Virus record (IMG/VR): IMGVR_UViG_3300049783_001966
Coordinates: 1-35,550 of that record
Direction: 5' to 3' (one strand)
DNA: 35,550 nt
DNA from: a virus
Part shown: piece after piece, positions 8,015-16,160 of the stretch
Layout: each line of letters opens with the position of its first letter
Position numbering within the stretch: the first letter of the stretch is position 1
The notes under the pieces: generated by a model
Told to the model about the DNA's origin: nothing
Database searches by the model: none
What the model saw: only the letters and a program-made list of their open reading frames with translations
Program-made: the position numbers and the translations under genes

Positions 8015-9049
8015 TTACGCCCAGGTTGTGCCGCCATCATCGGTCAGTTTGACGTTGGCAAAGTTAAGCGCGGCAATCTTGCCTAGTTCTTCAATCACGT
8101 AATCCATTTCTTGAGACTGATAAGTTTCATAGCGATCACGTTTGGCATTGTCCTGCATAGAGCGGCGCACGCTGTCTTTTTGAATGTAGATAGACAGATT
8201 CTTAAACGAGGTCACCATGATCCCGCGCGCAGGGAAAAAAGGCACTTTATAGGCCGCTAAACCGCCATAGGTGGCAATAATCTGCTTATCTTCAATACGG
8301 GATTTTTCAGACGGGGTATTACCGTGCAGGTCGTAGAATTTGGCTTTATCATTGGCCAGCAGTTCAGAGCCGATAATCGCAACCAAGTCGCCATCATCTT
8401 CAAATTCAGGCTCAATAAGCTGTTTAATATCATTTACTGCGGCATCAAGGTTAACGTAATCCCCCTTTTCGCCGATCCGGATTTCACCCGTGGTTTCCCC
8501 TTCCATTAAGAAGTTTTCGGCATTTTGCTCTTCTAACTTTTTAAACCAGCCTTTAGCAACGTCTTCGCCTTTCGGGCTAGTGACCGAGTTTGATGTTGCC
8601 GCGCGCGATTGGCCATAAAAACCGATTTGAATCTGATTCGTTGAAATTTGTTTGCGGGTCTGCACGGCCACTAAGGTTTTAAACTTAGGATCATGCGCCC
8701 AGGCATCCAGGGTCACGTATTTAATCAAGGTATCAAAATTAACTTGCTGGCAGTGATAGGTCGTGCCACCTTTTGAATGCGGATCTTTAGGCGCACGGTC
8801 TTGGCTTGTGGTGTCCGTTGTGCCGGCAATCATGCCCGTTGCATCAATGCGGATTGCTTCGCCTTGCTGGTTTTTCACCAACACCACATTAATGCGGTTT
8901 AAAAAGGTATTTTCTAAGCGCGCTTGGGCAATGATTTTCTGCGCTTTATTGGGCGTGATACTGAAGGTTTGCGCCACATTTTCAGTGTCATATTGCTGCG
9001 CCACCGCAAGCTCTAATGCGGTGATTTTTTTACGGGTAAATTTATCCAT
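8015..9049 (-). CDS. N: Major capsid protein gpN
   Basis: P2-family major capsid precursor with an HK97-type fold. The 344 residues (P2: 357) begin MDKFTRKKITALELAVAQQY and contain the typical IAGTTDT motif after residue 70, then DLVAIIGSELLANDKAKFYD and a C-terminal YVIEELGKIAALNF segment. It directly follows the gpO scaffold-protease, which would cleave its N-terminus. The stop is followed by the hairpin region at 7909-7998. Confidence 0.92.
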   Translation of the reverse strand: MDKFTRKKITALELAVAQQYDTENVAQTFSITPNKAQKIIAQARLENTFLNRINVVLVKNQQGEAIRIDATGMIAGTTDTTSQDRAPKDPHSKGGTTYHCQQVNFDTLIKYVTLDAWAHDPKFKTLVAVQTRKQISTNQIQIGFYGQSRAATSNSVTSPKGEDVAKGWFKKLEEQNAENFLMEGETTGEIRIGEKGDYVNLDAAVNDIKQLIEPEFEDDGDLVAIIGSELLANDKAKFYDLHGNTPSEKSRIEDKQIIATYGGLAAYKVPFFPARGIMVTSFKNLSIYIQKDSVRRSMQDNAKRDRYETYQSQEMDYVIEELGKIAALNFANVKLTDDGGTTWA

Positions 9050-9091
9050 TTTATTACTCTCTCTACTATTTTTTAAAAGGTCAGCCAGCGG

Positions 9092-9907
9092 TTATAAAAC
9101 ATCGTCCAGGTTGTCGCCACCACCGCCTGTTGCCTGATTGCGTTCCGGTTCATCGCTGACTTTTGATAATTTTTCCGTTAAACCGGCGATGGTGGTTTGC
9201 TGCTCGGCAAACTTATCGGTTAAGGTCGATAGCTTGTCAGTAACTGCCTGCAGTGCTGTTTTTTCAGTCTCTTCAACTGACGGTGGCTTATCAGCTTCGG
9301 GTGCTTTCGCCGTCAATTTAACGGTCAGACTGGTGATGCCCGTTGATAAAGCCGTCAAGGCGGTGACTTGCGCGGCATTGGTTTCTTGCATCTGAGTGAG
9401 CATTTCTAACGTGGCTTTATCCGTCATTTCGGGATCATCCTTTTTATTGAATAGTTTGTTTAATAGGGTAGGTTTTTCGGGCGTAATGGCCTCGGAGGTG
9501 CAATACAGCTCAGCGCCTGTTTGGGTTTGCTGCGCAGATAAATGCAGCTCAGTGGTCCCCAAACTGGCTGGCTCATCGGTTACCGCCAATCCGGTTAAAT
9601 AGGCTTTGCCGGTTTTAGCAAAATCACCGACTATTTCACAGGAGGTATGCAGGTATTGCCCTTGTTGAATCAAATATAAAAACAAATCATTGGGCTTTAA
9701 CTGCGCCAGTAACTTGGCGCCATCTACTTTGACCGCCAGCACGCTGCCAAGCTTTGAGCTGTACAGGCTATGGTTCACATTAATGCGCGCATTGTATTTT
9801 TCTGGGTCGTAGGTTTCGGCGATTTCATTGAGCGTTTGCTGCGAGACTTCCCGACCATCTACCGTATGCCCTGCGGTTAAAATACAAATAAATTCAGTTT
9901 TAAACAT
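9092..9907 (-). CDS. O: Capsid scaffold and maturation protease gpO
   Basis: gpO is both the internal scaffold and the serine protease that matures P2-type capsids. The N-terminal protease part shows D17 (HTVDGREV), H46 (RINVNHSL) and S89 (LHTSCEI), in the spacing of the P2 catalytic triad, followed by TGLAVTDEPASLGTTEL. After residue 140 comes a helical scaffold region (LTDKFAEQQTTIAGLTEKLS). The C-terminus, ATGGGGDNLDDVL, resembles the conserved ATGGGGD tail of P2 gpO. It is divergently oriented to the terminase gene. Confidence 0.92.
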   Translation of the reverse strand: MFKTEFICILTAGHTVDGREVSQQTLNEIAETYDPEKYNARINVNHSLYSSKLGSVLAVKVDGAKLLAQLKPNDLFLYLIQQGQYLHTSCEIVGDFAKTGKAYLTGLAVTDEPASLGTTELHLSAQQTQTGAELYCTSEAITPEKPTLLNKLFNKKDDPEMTDKATLEMLTQMQETNAAQVTALTALSTGITSLTVKLTAKAPEADKPPSVEETEKTALQAVTDKLSTLTDKFAEQQTTIAGLTEKLSKVSDEPERNQATGGGGDNLDDVL

Positions 9908-10056
9908 CAGTCAATACCTTTGGGTTGGCGGTTTACGCTTTAATAGAACGCCATCCTAGTAAGTTTTTTGCACTGTTTATATCTCCATCCTTTTTAGTTA
10001 GCCCATATAAAACGGGCTTTTATGCAGCGTGCCGGTGTTCCTTGCATACTTTGCCC

Positions 10057-11796
10057 ATGCCAGAACTCAACCCCACAAACGACAATGGAAATATCCTCTA
10101 TACAACGCAGCAAACAAAAGCGTTGGGCTTATACCTGTGCCAACGAACGGCCAGCGAAATAGCCCAAAAAATTAAAATCACCGATCGCACGGTGCAAAGT
10201 TGGATTGCTAAATTTGATTGGAAAACACTGCGCGATGATGCGCCCCCGGAGCAGGTAACCCGGCAACGTATTGCCTATTTAACCTGGGTCGATGAAAAAA
10301 CCGATAAGCAGTTACGCGAACTGGAAGTGTTGCTTAAATTTCACATGGGCGACCCGAAACGCAAGTTCAGTAGCGGCGATGCAAAAGACGGCTCTAACCG
10401 CGGCCGCCGCCCGAACAAAATTAAAAATGATATTTCAGGGATTACTCAAGACCTGCTTGATAATTTCCGGGATAAAACCTTTTTCAAATATCAAACCGAT
10501 ATACTCAATACCAAAGCCAATCCCGCCCTGAACTGGATGCGCTTTTATCTTAAATCGCGCCAGATTGGTTTAACCTATTTATTTGCTTATGAAGCTTTTG
10601 AAGATGCGATTTTAACCGGTGATAACCAAGTGTTTTTATCGGCCTCTAAAAGGCAATCGGAGATATTTAAAAACTACATTCGTATGTTTGCGCTGCAGAT
10701 AGGCGAAGTGGATTTAAAAGGCAAAGATGAAATTGAGCTCAGTAACGGCGCGATTTTTTACTTTTTATCCACCAACTCCCGCACGGCGCAGGGTTTTCAC
10801 GGCCATCTGTATATTGATGAAGTGTTTTGGATCCCTAAATTTAAAACCCTGGATGATTTAGCCGGCGGCATGTCGATGCACGATAAGTGGCGGACCACTT
10901 ATCTTTCCACCCCGTCATCGATTGCCCATGAAGCTTATCCAAAATGGGCCGGCAGTAAAAAAGACAAGATTGATATCAGTCACAAGGCACTTAAACACGG
11001 TGCATTAGGACCGGATGGTATCTACCGTCAGGTGATCACCGTGGATGATGCCATTGAGGGCGGCGCTAATTTCTTTAATATGGAAAAACTGCACCGTAAA
11101 TATCCCGATAAAGAGGTCTTTGATAACTTACTGCGCTGTGTCTTCCTGGATGATTCGCACTCGGTCTTTGATTTAAAACAGCTAATGGCCTGTAAGGTTG
11201 ATTCTATTGACTGGAAAGATGTGGATATGGAGGCGACGCGCCCGGTGGGCAATGCCCCGGTTTGGATTGGTTATGATCCCAGTGGCCAAGGTGATGAAGC
11301 GGCCGTGGTAGTAGCACTGCCGCCAAAACGTAAAGGCGGTGCATTCCGCTTGATTGAAAAATTACGCCTGCAGGGATTGTCCTATCAGCATCAAGCCGAC
11401 CAGCTGCAAGAGCTCACCGACAAATACAACGTGGTTGAAATCGCCATGGATATATCCGGAATTGGTGCCGTGGTGGCGGAGTTGGTCGAAGTGTTTTTCC
11501 CGCAGCTGACGCGCATTGTTTACAGCATTAATACCAAAACACACATGGTTTATAAGGCCCGGGAAGTGATTGGCGCGAACCGCCTACTCTTTGATGGCCT
11601 GTGGGATGACATTATCCACGCCTTTTTAATGATCAAACGCAGCACCACCAAAAACAGCGGGCAAGTGACCTTCACCGCCGCCCGGACTAAAGAAACCTCA
11701 CACGCAGACGTCGCCATGGCAACCATGCACCTGCTCAGTTTAGAAGGGGTCAATATTAAAGAAGACCTCGCACCCACTATTTCAATTGGAGATTAA
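10057..11796 (+). CDS. P: Terminase large subunit (ATPase) gpP
   Basis: This is the motor and nuclease for DNA packaging. The frame extends upstream to 9925, but I place the start at the ATG at 10057 (MPELNPTNDNG), giving 579 residues (P2: 590) and an N-terminal HTH with a 'TVQSWIAKFDW' end as in P2; no strong ribosome site was seen for either start. A Walker-A-like SRQIGLT (about 167-173), Walker B LYIDEVF (about 251-257) and a nuclease motif GYDPSGQGDEAAV with D407 are visible. It is transcribed with portal Q, away from the head operon. Confidence 0.93.
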   Translation: MPELNPTNDNGNILYTTQQTKALGLYLCQRTASEIAQKIKITDRTVQSWIAKFDWKTLRDDAPPEQVTRQRIAYLTWVDEKTDKQLRELEVLLKFHMGDPKRKFSSGDAKDGSNRGRRPNKIKNDISGITQDLLDNFRDKTFFKYQTDILNTKANPALNWMRFYLKSRQIGLTYLFAYEAFEDAILTGDNQVFLSASKRQSEIFKNYIRMFALQIGEVDLKGKDEIELSNGAIFYFLSTNSRTAQGFHGHLYIDEVFWIPKFKTLDDLAGGMSMHDKWRTTYLSTPSSIAHEAYPKWAGSKKDKIDISHKALKHGALGPDGIYRQVITVDDAIEGGANFFNMEKLHRKYPDKEVFDNLLRCVFLDDSHSVFDLKQLMACKVDSIDWKDVDMEATRPVGNAPVWIGYDPSGQGDEAAVVVALPPKRKGGAFRLIEKLRLQGLSYQHQADQLQELTDKYNVVEIAMDISGIGAVVAELVEVFFPQLTRIVYSINTKTHMVYKAREVIGANRLLFDGLWDDIIHAFLMIKRSTTKNSGQVTFTAARTKETSHADVAMATMHLLSLEGVNIKEDLAPTISIGD

Positions 11797-11799
11797 ACA

Positions 11800-12756
11800 A
11801 TGTTTGTAGAATTTGGCGAACCGGAATCCGTGTTAAACAGTGATATATCGGACTACGTAGAAACCTATCTGATTGATGGTTACTTTGAGCCGCCGGTCTC
11901 TTTTGAGGGATTGGCAAAAACCTTGCGCGCCAATGCGATGCATTCCTCGGCTATTTACGCCAAACGTAATATGGTCAGTGCGGCCGTTGAATTAACCGGC
12001 AAACTTTCCAAACGGGATTTTAACCGTTTTCTGTTTGATTTTGGGGTGTTCGGCAATGCCTACTTGCTCAAAGTAACCAATGGCCTGGGTGAAGTCAGTT
12101 TTAAACATCTGCCGGCCATGTATATCCGCCGGCGTGAAAAAGAAAATTGCTACTCCTACAAAACAGAAAATCAAACCATCGACTATAAAGAAAATACTGT
12201 CTTTCATCTAATGGAATATGACGTTACTCAGGAGGTTTACGGCATCCCGCAATATTTTGCGTCACTCTCGAGTGTTTGGCTAAATGAAGACGCCACCCTT
12301 TTTCGCCGTAAATATTATTTAAACGGCGCTCATTCGGGCTTTTTGCTGTACATGAACAACCCGAATCTGACCGATGCCCAGGAGCAAGAGATTAAAGTCA
12401 AACTCAACAGCGCCAAAGGCCTGGGGAATTTTAAAAATATGTTCGTCAACGGCAAAGGCAAAGACAAAGAAAAACCGGAACTGATCCCCGTTGGTCAGCT
12501 CGATGCTAAAGATGAATTCAGCAAGATGAAAAACGTCACCACCGGCGATATTCTTTCAGCCCACCGTATTCCCCTGGATTTAATGAGTATTGTGCGTGAA
12601 GGTTTTAGCCCGGTGGGTGATCTGAATAAAGTGGATAAAATGTTCCATAAAAACGAAATTAAACCGATCGGAGAAATCTTATTGGAGCTGAATGATTTTG
12701 CAGGCTTTGAAGTGCTTAAAATGAAGGAGTATGAGGTGCTGGAAACCGGAAACTAA
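11800..12756 (+). CDS. Q: Portal protein gpQ
   Basis: The portal forms the DNA entry vertex and docks the terminase. The 318 residues (P2: 344) show the PBSX-type portal pattern: FEPPVSFEGLAKTLRANAMH near the N-terminus, LFDFGVFGNAYL, YGIPQYFASLSSVWLNEDAT and a C-terminal IPLDLMSIVREGFSPVGDLN. It begins 4 bases after the terminase stop. In P2 the cos site lies beyond the 3' end of Q, which makes the following gap a candidate packaging region. Confidence 0.93.
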   Translation: MFVEFGEPESVLNSDISDYVETYLIDGYFEPPVSFEGLAKTLRANAMHSSAIYAKRNMVSAAVELTGKLSKRDFNRFLFDFGVFGNAYLLKVTNGLGEVSFKHLPAMYIRRREKENCYSYKTENQTIDYKENTVFHLMEYDVTQEVYGIPQYFASLSSVWLNEDATLFRRKYYLNGAHSGFLLYMNNPNLTDAQEQEIKVKLNSAKGLGNFKNMFVNGKGKDKEKPELIPVGQLDAKDEFSKMKNVTTGDILSAHRIPLDLMSIVREGFSPVGDLNKVDKMFHKNEIKPIGEILLELNDFAGFEVLKMKEYEVLETGN

Positions 12757-13046
12757 AGAAAATCAGAAAGTAAAAATCGGTAATTTGTGGGGGGTACAAT
12801 AATGAACAATAAAGATTGATTGGATTATTTCTAAGTAGCTCTCCAAATAATTTAGAAATTCTCAAATGTACGTGCTACTCGGATTTGGTCTATATCCTAT
12901 GGCTTTTATCTATTTTATAAAAAATGTAGTCAATATTACTGAAAAAAACTTTTATTATTAATAATAAAATTTGCTGATATATCTATTATTTATGGTTTAA
13001 AATAAAGGTTGCATTTCATTCATATCAGTCCTTTGTTTAAGCTATT

Positions 13047-13075
13047 TGTTAGTTATTACTAACAGGTCTTTTTTT
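13047..13075 (+). terminator. Terminator candidate for the P-Q operon
   Basis: A 7-bp stem TGTTAGT/ACTAACA with a TATT loop is followed four bases later by a run of seven T on the plus strand, about 290 bp after the portal stop. Orientation fits the end of the rightward terminase-portal transcript. Confidence 0.55.
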
Positions 13076-13541
13076 GGTAAAGTTATCCACTATTTTACCC
13101 ACAGGGGAGCTAAAACATTTGCTTGAAAAAAACTAAAAAAGCTTTATCTTGTACTTTGCAGGTGCGGCACACACTAGATATAGTGTTTTTAATGTGCTTA
13201 AACTCTACATTTTGATATAGAAGCAACTGTAATTAGAACATATAACTGAACAATTAACTGCTCAGTTATATAAATTGATGTGGTGTTGATTTTTGGGCAA
13301 ACAAAAATTAACGGTTTTACACGAGAAGGACTCAAGCCAATTATTAACGTGAACCATTTTTCTTAGACACATAATACACGTTAATAATTTCCAATCAATA
13401 TGCCAGAGAATCTTCTTAACAAAGATAAGGTATATAAAACAAATGAAGTTATCATTTTCTTTTGAAATTGAAGCGGTTGTAGTAATTAAAGTATTCACAC
13501 TTATTAGTATCGTTTGCTCATTAATTTAATTGTAGTAGCTT

Positions 13542-13581
13542 AAATGTTCAAGGGTTTAACTATAGATACCCTTGAACATTT
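13542..13581. repeat. Perfect 14-bp inverted repeat hairpin
   Basis: AAATGTTCAAGGGT (13542-13555) and its exact reverse complement ACCCTTGAACATTT (13568-13581) flank a 12-base loop. On the minus strand it is preceded by CATAACAA, similar to an attC R'' box, but no matching R' GTT follows the second arm. It may be an attC relic, an insertion-sequence relic or a terminator without a T-run. Confidence 0.6.
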
Positions 13582-13666
13582 GTTATGTTTATAAACTTTC
13601 TGTTTTTTAAATTGGTTACACAGAAGTAACATAAGCAAACTGATTAAAATCAATGGTAATTCTAAA

Positions 13667-13744
13667 TTAGGCAGTTTCTACTTTGCTAGGCTTGGTAGTG
13701 AAAACAGGAAAATTGTGTACGATTTCTTGAGCGTTAATTACCAT
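13667..13744 (-). CDS. Possible 25-residue cassette ORF or remnant
   Basis: The minus strand reads MVINAQEIVHNFPVFTTKPS and five more residues to a TAA. Its ATG overlaps GTTATGG, which resembles an attC R' box, so it could be the 5' part of a cassette gene or a truncated antitoxin-like gene. The ribosome site is weak. I do not recognise the product, and the frame is short enough to be chance. Confidence 0.3.
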   Translation of the reverse strand: MVINAQEIVHNFPVFTTKPSKVETA

Positions 13745-13769
13745 AACCCTTTTTTCGCGAATGCCATTC

Positions 13770-13950
13770 GGGTCAGGTCTTTCGTTTTGCACAGTTAAAG
13801 AATTGGAATGAGGCTATCATCAAATCTTATCAATCCGATGGTTACACAATGAAAGAGATTGGCGGTGATTTTAAAATACATTATTCATCAGTAAGTCATA
13901 TTGTAGCTGCTTGTAGAAAATAAAATAATGCAAAATGAAAGACTTGATCC
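13770..13950 (+). mobile_element. 180-bp element with transposase remnant, copy 1
   Basis: A unit bounded by imperfect inverted ends: GGGTCAGGTCTTTCG at the left and TGAAAGACTTGATCC at the right. Inside, the plus strand keeps the last 38 codons of a REP-associated (Y1/TnpA-REP) type transposase, EAIIKSYQSDGYTMKEIGGD then FKIHYSSVSHIVAACRK and a stop. It is a deletion derivative (MITE-like). A second copy is at 14869-15048. It has separated the attC remnant at 13951-13978 from whatever followed. Confidence 0.75.
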
Positions 13951-13978
13951 TGGGCCCTGAAATGCCTTGTTGTTAGCA
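13951..13978 (-). other. attC remnant after the 205-aa gene, cut by the mobile element
   Basis: On the minus strand, just after the stop of the 205-residue gene, comes TGCTAAC (R''-like), the spacer AACAA and then GGCATTTCAGGG, after which the mobile element begins. Only the R''-L'' half is seen. The intact attC sites in the window share this layout relative to their upstream gene. Confidence 0.5.
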
Positions 13979-13982
13979 AGCA

Positions 13983-14600
13983 TTAGCGACATCGATACTC
14001 TCGAAGGTCATTTTTTATGCTTAGTTTGAGATCTAGAATATCCTTTCTAACCCTAAGTAAGTTTTGAAACCGTTCTTCTCCTTCTAGACTCTTATAGGAA
14101 TTACCAACGCGATTTAGGATGCTGTTTATTTGCGTATCAAAATGAGGATAAGAATATTTAAAGGACTTTAACTCCACTTCAGTCAACAGAGACTGTACAA
14201 AGTCTACATTTACTTGATAATATTCTTTAGATTTCCAAAATGCATCTAAATATTTACTCTTCGCTTCAGTATGATTTTTATAGTAAAAATTTGTATTAAA
14301 AGTGAAATGTTCATCTTCAAAAACTCCCCAATAGCGTTCAACAGCACCTATGCATTCAAAAGCAATTTTTTCCAGTTCCTTGAAAGCCTTAAAACGCTCC
14401 GTATGATTAAATTGAACTTTCCAAGCGGTTAACGCTCGACTCGCAATAATTACTGCTAATAAAGTTCCAATACTCGAAATAACACCAAAAACTTTATACA
14501 ACGCATCTAATGTCATTGAATTGCTATCTATGTTTATACCCACAATCATACCAATGGCAAGCAAAGCAAAACAGCAAAACCATATAATTCTATCACTCAA
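13983..14600 (-). CDS. Two-helix membrane protein, cassette-borne, unknown function
   Basis: The 205 residues have two N-terminal membrane helices (about 5-24, IIWFCCFALLAIGMIVGINI; about 35-58, VFGVISSIGTLLAVIIASRA). A cytoplasmic helical and acidic domain follows, with EKIAFECIGAVERYWGVFED. The start is TTG at 14600, after a strong GAGGAG site 8 bases upstream. It begins 21 bases after the R' box of the attC at 14621-14729 and ends at an attC remnant, the layout of an integron cassette. I do not recognise the family; a membrane-anchored accessory or defence role is only a guess from location. Confidence 0.75.
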   Translation of the reverse strand: MSDRIIWFCCFALLAIGMIVGINIDSNSMTLDALYKVFGVISSIGTLLAVIIASRALTAWKVQFNHTERFKAFKELEKIAFECIGAVERYWGVFEDEHFTFNTNFYYKNHTEAKSKYLDAFWKSKEYYQVNVDFVQSLLTEVELKSFKYSYPHFDTQINSILNRVGNSYKSLEGEERFQNLLRVRKDILDLKLSIKNDLREYRCR

Positions 14601-14620
14601 GTGTAAAACTCCTCTTTGCT

Positions 14621-14729
14621 TGCTAACAGCGCAATAAACGGCGCCTAGGTTAGCGCTGTTTTTTCTTTTTTTTTATCTTTAGAAAAAACAGCGGCAGGTG
14701 TACTGCGTCCGATTTAATTGCCCTTATAC
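14621..14729 (-). other. attC recombination site B (integron cassette end)
   Basis: Read on the minus strand: a degenerate R'' (GTATAAGG) overlapping the stop of the upstream gene remnant; L'' GCAATTAAATCGGACGC; a 12-bp inverted repeat CGCTGTTTTTTC/GAAAAAACAGCG as the variable terminal structure; L' GCGCCGTTTATTGC, complementary to L'' with a few extrahelical bases; and R' GTTAGCA at 14627-14621. GGAC follows the L'' pairing, as in the other sites here. This is the R''-L''-loop-L'-R' layout known for attC. Confidence 0.7.
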
Positions 14730-14855
14730 CTGTTCTTCGGTGTATTTATCGTCTATTTCTTTTGCTATTTTTATAAACCTTTTATTGTGTTTTTCAATAA
14801 AATGTAAATATATGCGAGCATCAAAATCAATGAAATTAGATTCTTTATTATTAAA
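14724..14855 (-). pseudogene. 3' remnant of a cassette gene truncated by the mobile element
   Basis: A minus-strand frame without a start encodes 43 residues, FNNKESNFIDFDARIYLHFI then EKHNKRFIKIAKEIDDKYTE and EQV, stopping inside the R'' end of attC B. The 5' part is missing where the 180-bp element (copy 2) begins. I do not recognise the family. Position and composition fit the tail of a cassette ORF. Confidence 0.5.
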
Positions 14856-14868
14856 ATATTAACCATTC

Positions 14869-15048
14869 GGGTCAGGTCTTTCGTTTTGCACAGTTAAAGA
14901 CTCGGGATGAGGCTATCATCAAATCTTATCAACTGGTAGTTACACAATGAAAGAGATTGGCGGTGATTTTAAAATCCATTATTCATCAGTAAGTCGTATT
15001 GTAGCTGCTTGTAAAAAATAAAATAATGCAAAATGAAAGATTTGACCC
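14869..15048 (+). mobile_element. 180-bp element with transposase remnant, copy 2
   Basis: A second copy of the element at 13770-13950, in the same orientation and highly similar. Its ends, GGGTCAGGTCTTTCG and TGAAAGATTTGACCC, match each other better than in copy 1. A one-base deletion after SYQ shifts the transposase remnant out of frame (stop soon after). It inserted 13 bases beyond the R' box of attC C. Both copies are preceded by CCATTC, which may belong to the element. Confidence 0.75.
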
Positions 15049-15061
15049 TCAGCCCTTTTAA

Positions 15062-15160
15062 CCTCAACGCCACCTTAAGCGGCAAAAAATTTTTTGCTAA
15101 AATGTTGAACGAAGTGAAAACAGCAAACTGTTTTTTTGTCCGTTTAAAGGTCTTGTATGT
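15062..15160 (-). other. attC recombination site C after the DUF2971 gene
   Basis: On the minus strand: a degenerate R'' (ACATACAAG); L'' CCTTTAAACGG followed by AC (GGAC at 15138-15141); a long imperfect arm pair around CAGTTTGCTG...TTTTAGCAAAAAATT; L' CCGCTTAAGG, complementary to L'' with one mismatch and one extra base; a TGGC spacer; and R' GTTGAGG at 15068-15062. It starts right after the DUF2971 stop. Confidence 0.65.
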
Positions 15161-15162
15161 GC

Positions 15163-16029
15163 CTACCACTCCCGATACGGAATTTGGCAATTAGTTAATT
15201 TTGGCGATATTCCTTGATTGCTCATGAACATAGATAAGCCTGACATATTTAAATTTTGATGCTGTGATGGCCCTAAAATTATGTTGCTAAAAAATGGTCG
15301 TGAGCCTAATGGTAATTCAATGTACGGTATTAGCATTGATGCACCTTCTCGAAATTTTAATCTAGGGTCTTTAAATTTTGGAATGTTTGCAGAGATTAAA
15401 CGCCATTCGCATTCTTCTTGGAATGCACTATGTTTTAGGATTGCAAGAACCTGAAATATCTCACTAGTATACTGATTGATAAAACTGTAATAACACTGCG
15501 TGAGCGGTTTATTACTTATATCCATGGTTGGTAATTCTTTCCTAAAGTTCACTAGTAGTTTTTCTATTAAAATACCAATTACTTTTTCTTGTTCAACTGT
15601 TTCATATATACACCTAGCAATTTTCATTTCAAAAGTGCGTGCAATTTCATTAACTTTGCTAGGATTAAATTCAAGACTGACACCTTTACCATGAGGCGTA
15701 TAACTTCTCCACTGACTTAATAAACTCGGTTTTTCTGATAAAGAAAACACAAAGATTGTATGTGCAACTTTTGAACAAGATGTTGTCCATTCTAGTAGTT
15801 GGTTAAGAAACCGAAGTTCTTCATTTTTTTCACCAAAAACTAACCTAGCTCTTAATACGTTTTCTACTGTTTCGCAGGCATGTACAATTTCTTTTGAGTC
15901 ATTCATGTAAGAAATGCTACTCGCCCAAAGAGAATCCCCCGAAGCAATACCAAGAAGAGAGCCTATACCTGTGTAATGGTACAAAGGGATTGTAACCTCA
16001 GTCACAAAGATACTATCAATTGTTCTCAT
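15163..16029 (-). CDS. DUF2971 family protein, cassette-borne
   Basis: The 288 residues match the DUF2971 pattern: LYHYTGIGSLLGIASGDSLW and ASSISYMNDSKEI near residues 15-48, then IFVFSLSEKPSLLSQWRSYT with HGKGVSLEF. There is no signal peptide or membrane segment. The family is uncharacterised but common in accessory and mobile regions. The gene starts 25 bases after the R' box of attC D and ends at attC C, so it is the clearest complete cassette of the array. A role in defence or stress is speculative. Confidence 0.85.
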   Translation of the reverse strand: MRTIDSIFVTEVTIPLYHYTGIGSLLGIASGDSLWASSISYMNDSKEIVHACETVENVLRARLVFGEKNEELRFLNQLLEWTTSCSKVAHTIFVFSLSEKPSLLSQWRSYTPHGKGVSLEFNPSKVNEIARTFEMKIARCIYETVEQEKVIGILIEKLLVNFRKELPTMDISNKPLTQCYYSFINQYTSEIFQVLAILKHSAFQEECEWRLISANIPKFKDPRLKFREGASMLIPYIELPLGSRPFFSNIILGPSQHQNLNMSGLSMFMSNQGISPKLTNCQIPYREW

Positions 16030-16053
16030 TTATTGACTCATACTCCATTTGGC

Positions 16054-16160
16054 ACATAACGCCACAAACACTGGCGCGTAGATTGGTATTATTTTTGCGT
16101 TTTTTGTTTTGCAAAAATGATTACAGCCGTTATGCGTCCAAGTTTAACGACTTGTTAAAC
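16054..16160 (-). other. attC recombination site D after the 198-aa gene
   Basis: On the minus strand: R'' GTTTAAC (a perfect RYYYAAC), overlapping the stop codon of the upstream gene; spacer AAGTCGTT; L'' AAACTTGG followed by AC (GGAC); a terminal structure with ATTTTTGC/GCAAAAAT; L' CCAGTGTTT, complementary to L'' with unpaired bases; spacer GTGGC; and R' GTTATGT at 16060-16054. R'' overlapping the stop and the next gene starting shortly after R' are classic for cassettes. Confidence 0.75.

Larger units (their letters stand above)
12757..13666. other. AT-rich region downstream of portal Q, no supported gene
   Basis: About 0.9 kb without a convincing coding frame. It contains a perfect 20-base palindrome TTTTATTATTAATAATAAAA (12950-12969), a terminator candidate (13047-13075) and a long hairpin (13542-13581). 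By analogy with P2, where cos lies past gene Q, the packaging site might be here; I could not recognise a P2-type cos sequence. Confidence 0.5.

Noticed and set aside
9908-10056. Ogr-type late promoter (TGT-N12-ACA) between gpO and gpP
   Set aside because: No correctly spaced dyad seen in this interval, although Ogr is encoded.
13081-13110. GTTATCCACT resembling a DnaA box
   Set aside because: One mismatch, a single site and no iterons; not enough for an origin claim.
13262-13498. 78-residue minus-strand frame in the gap after portal
   Set aside because: AT-driven composition, no ribosome site and no family pattern; read as chance.
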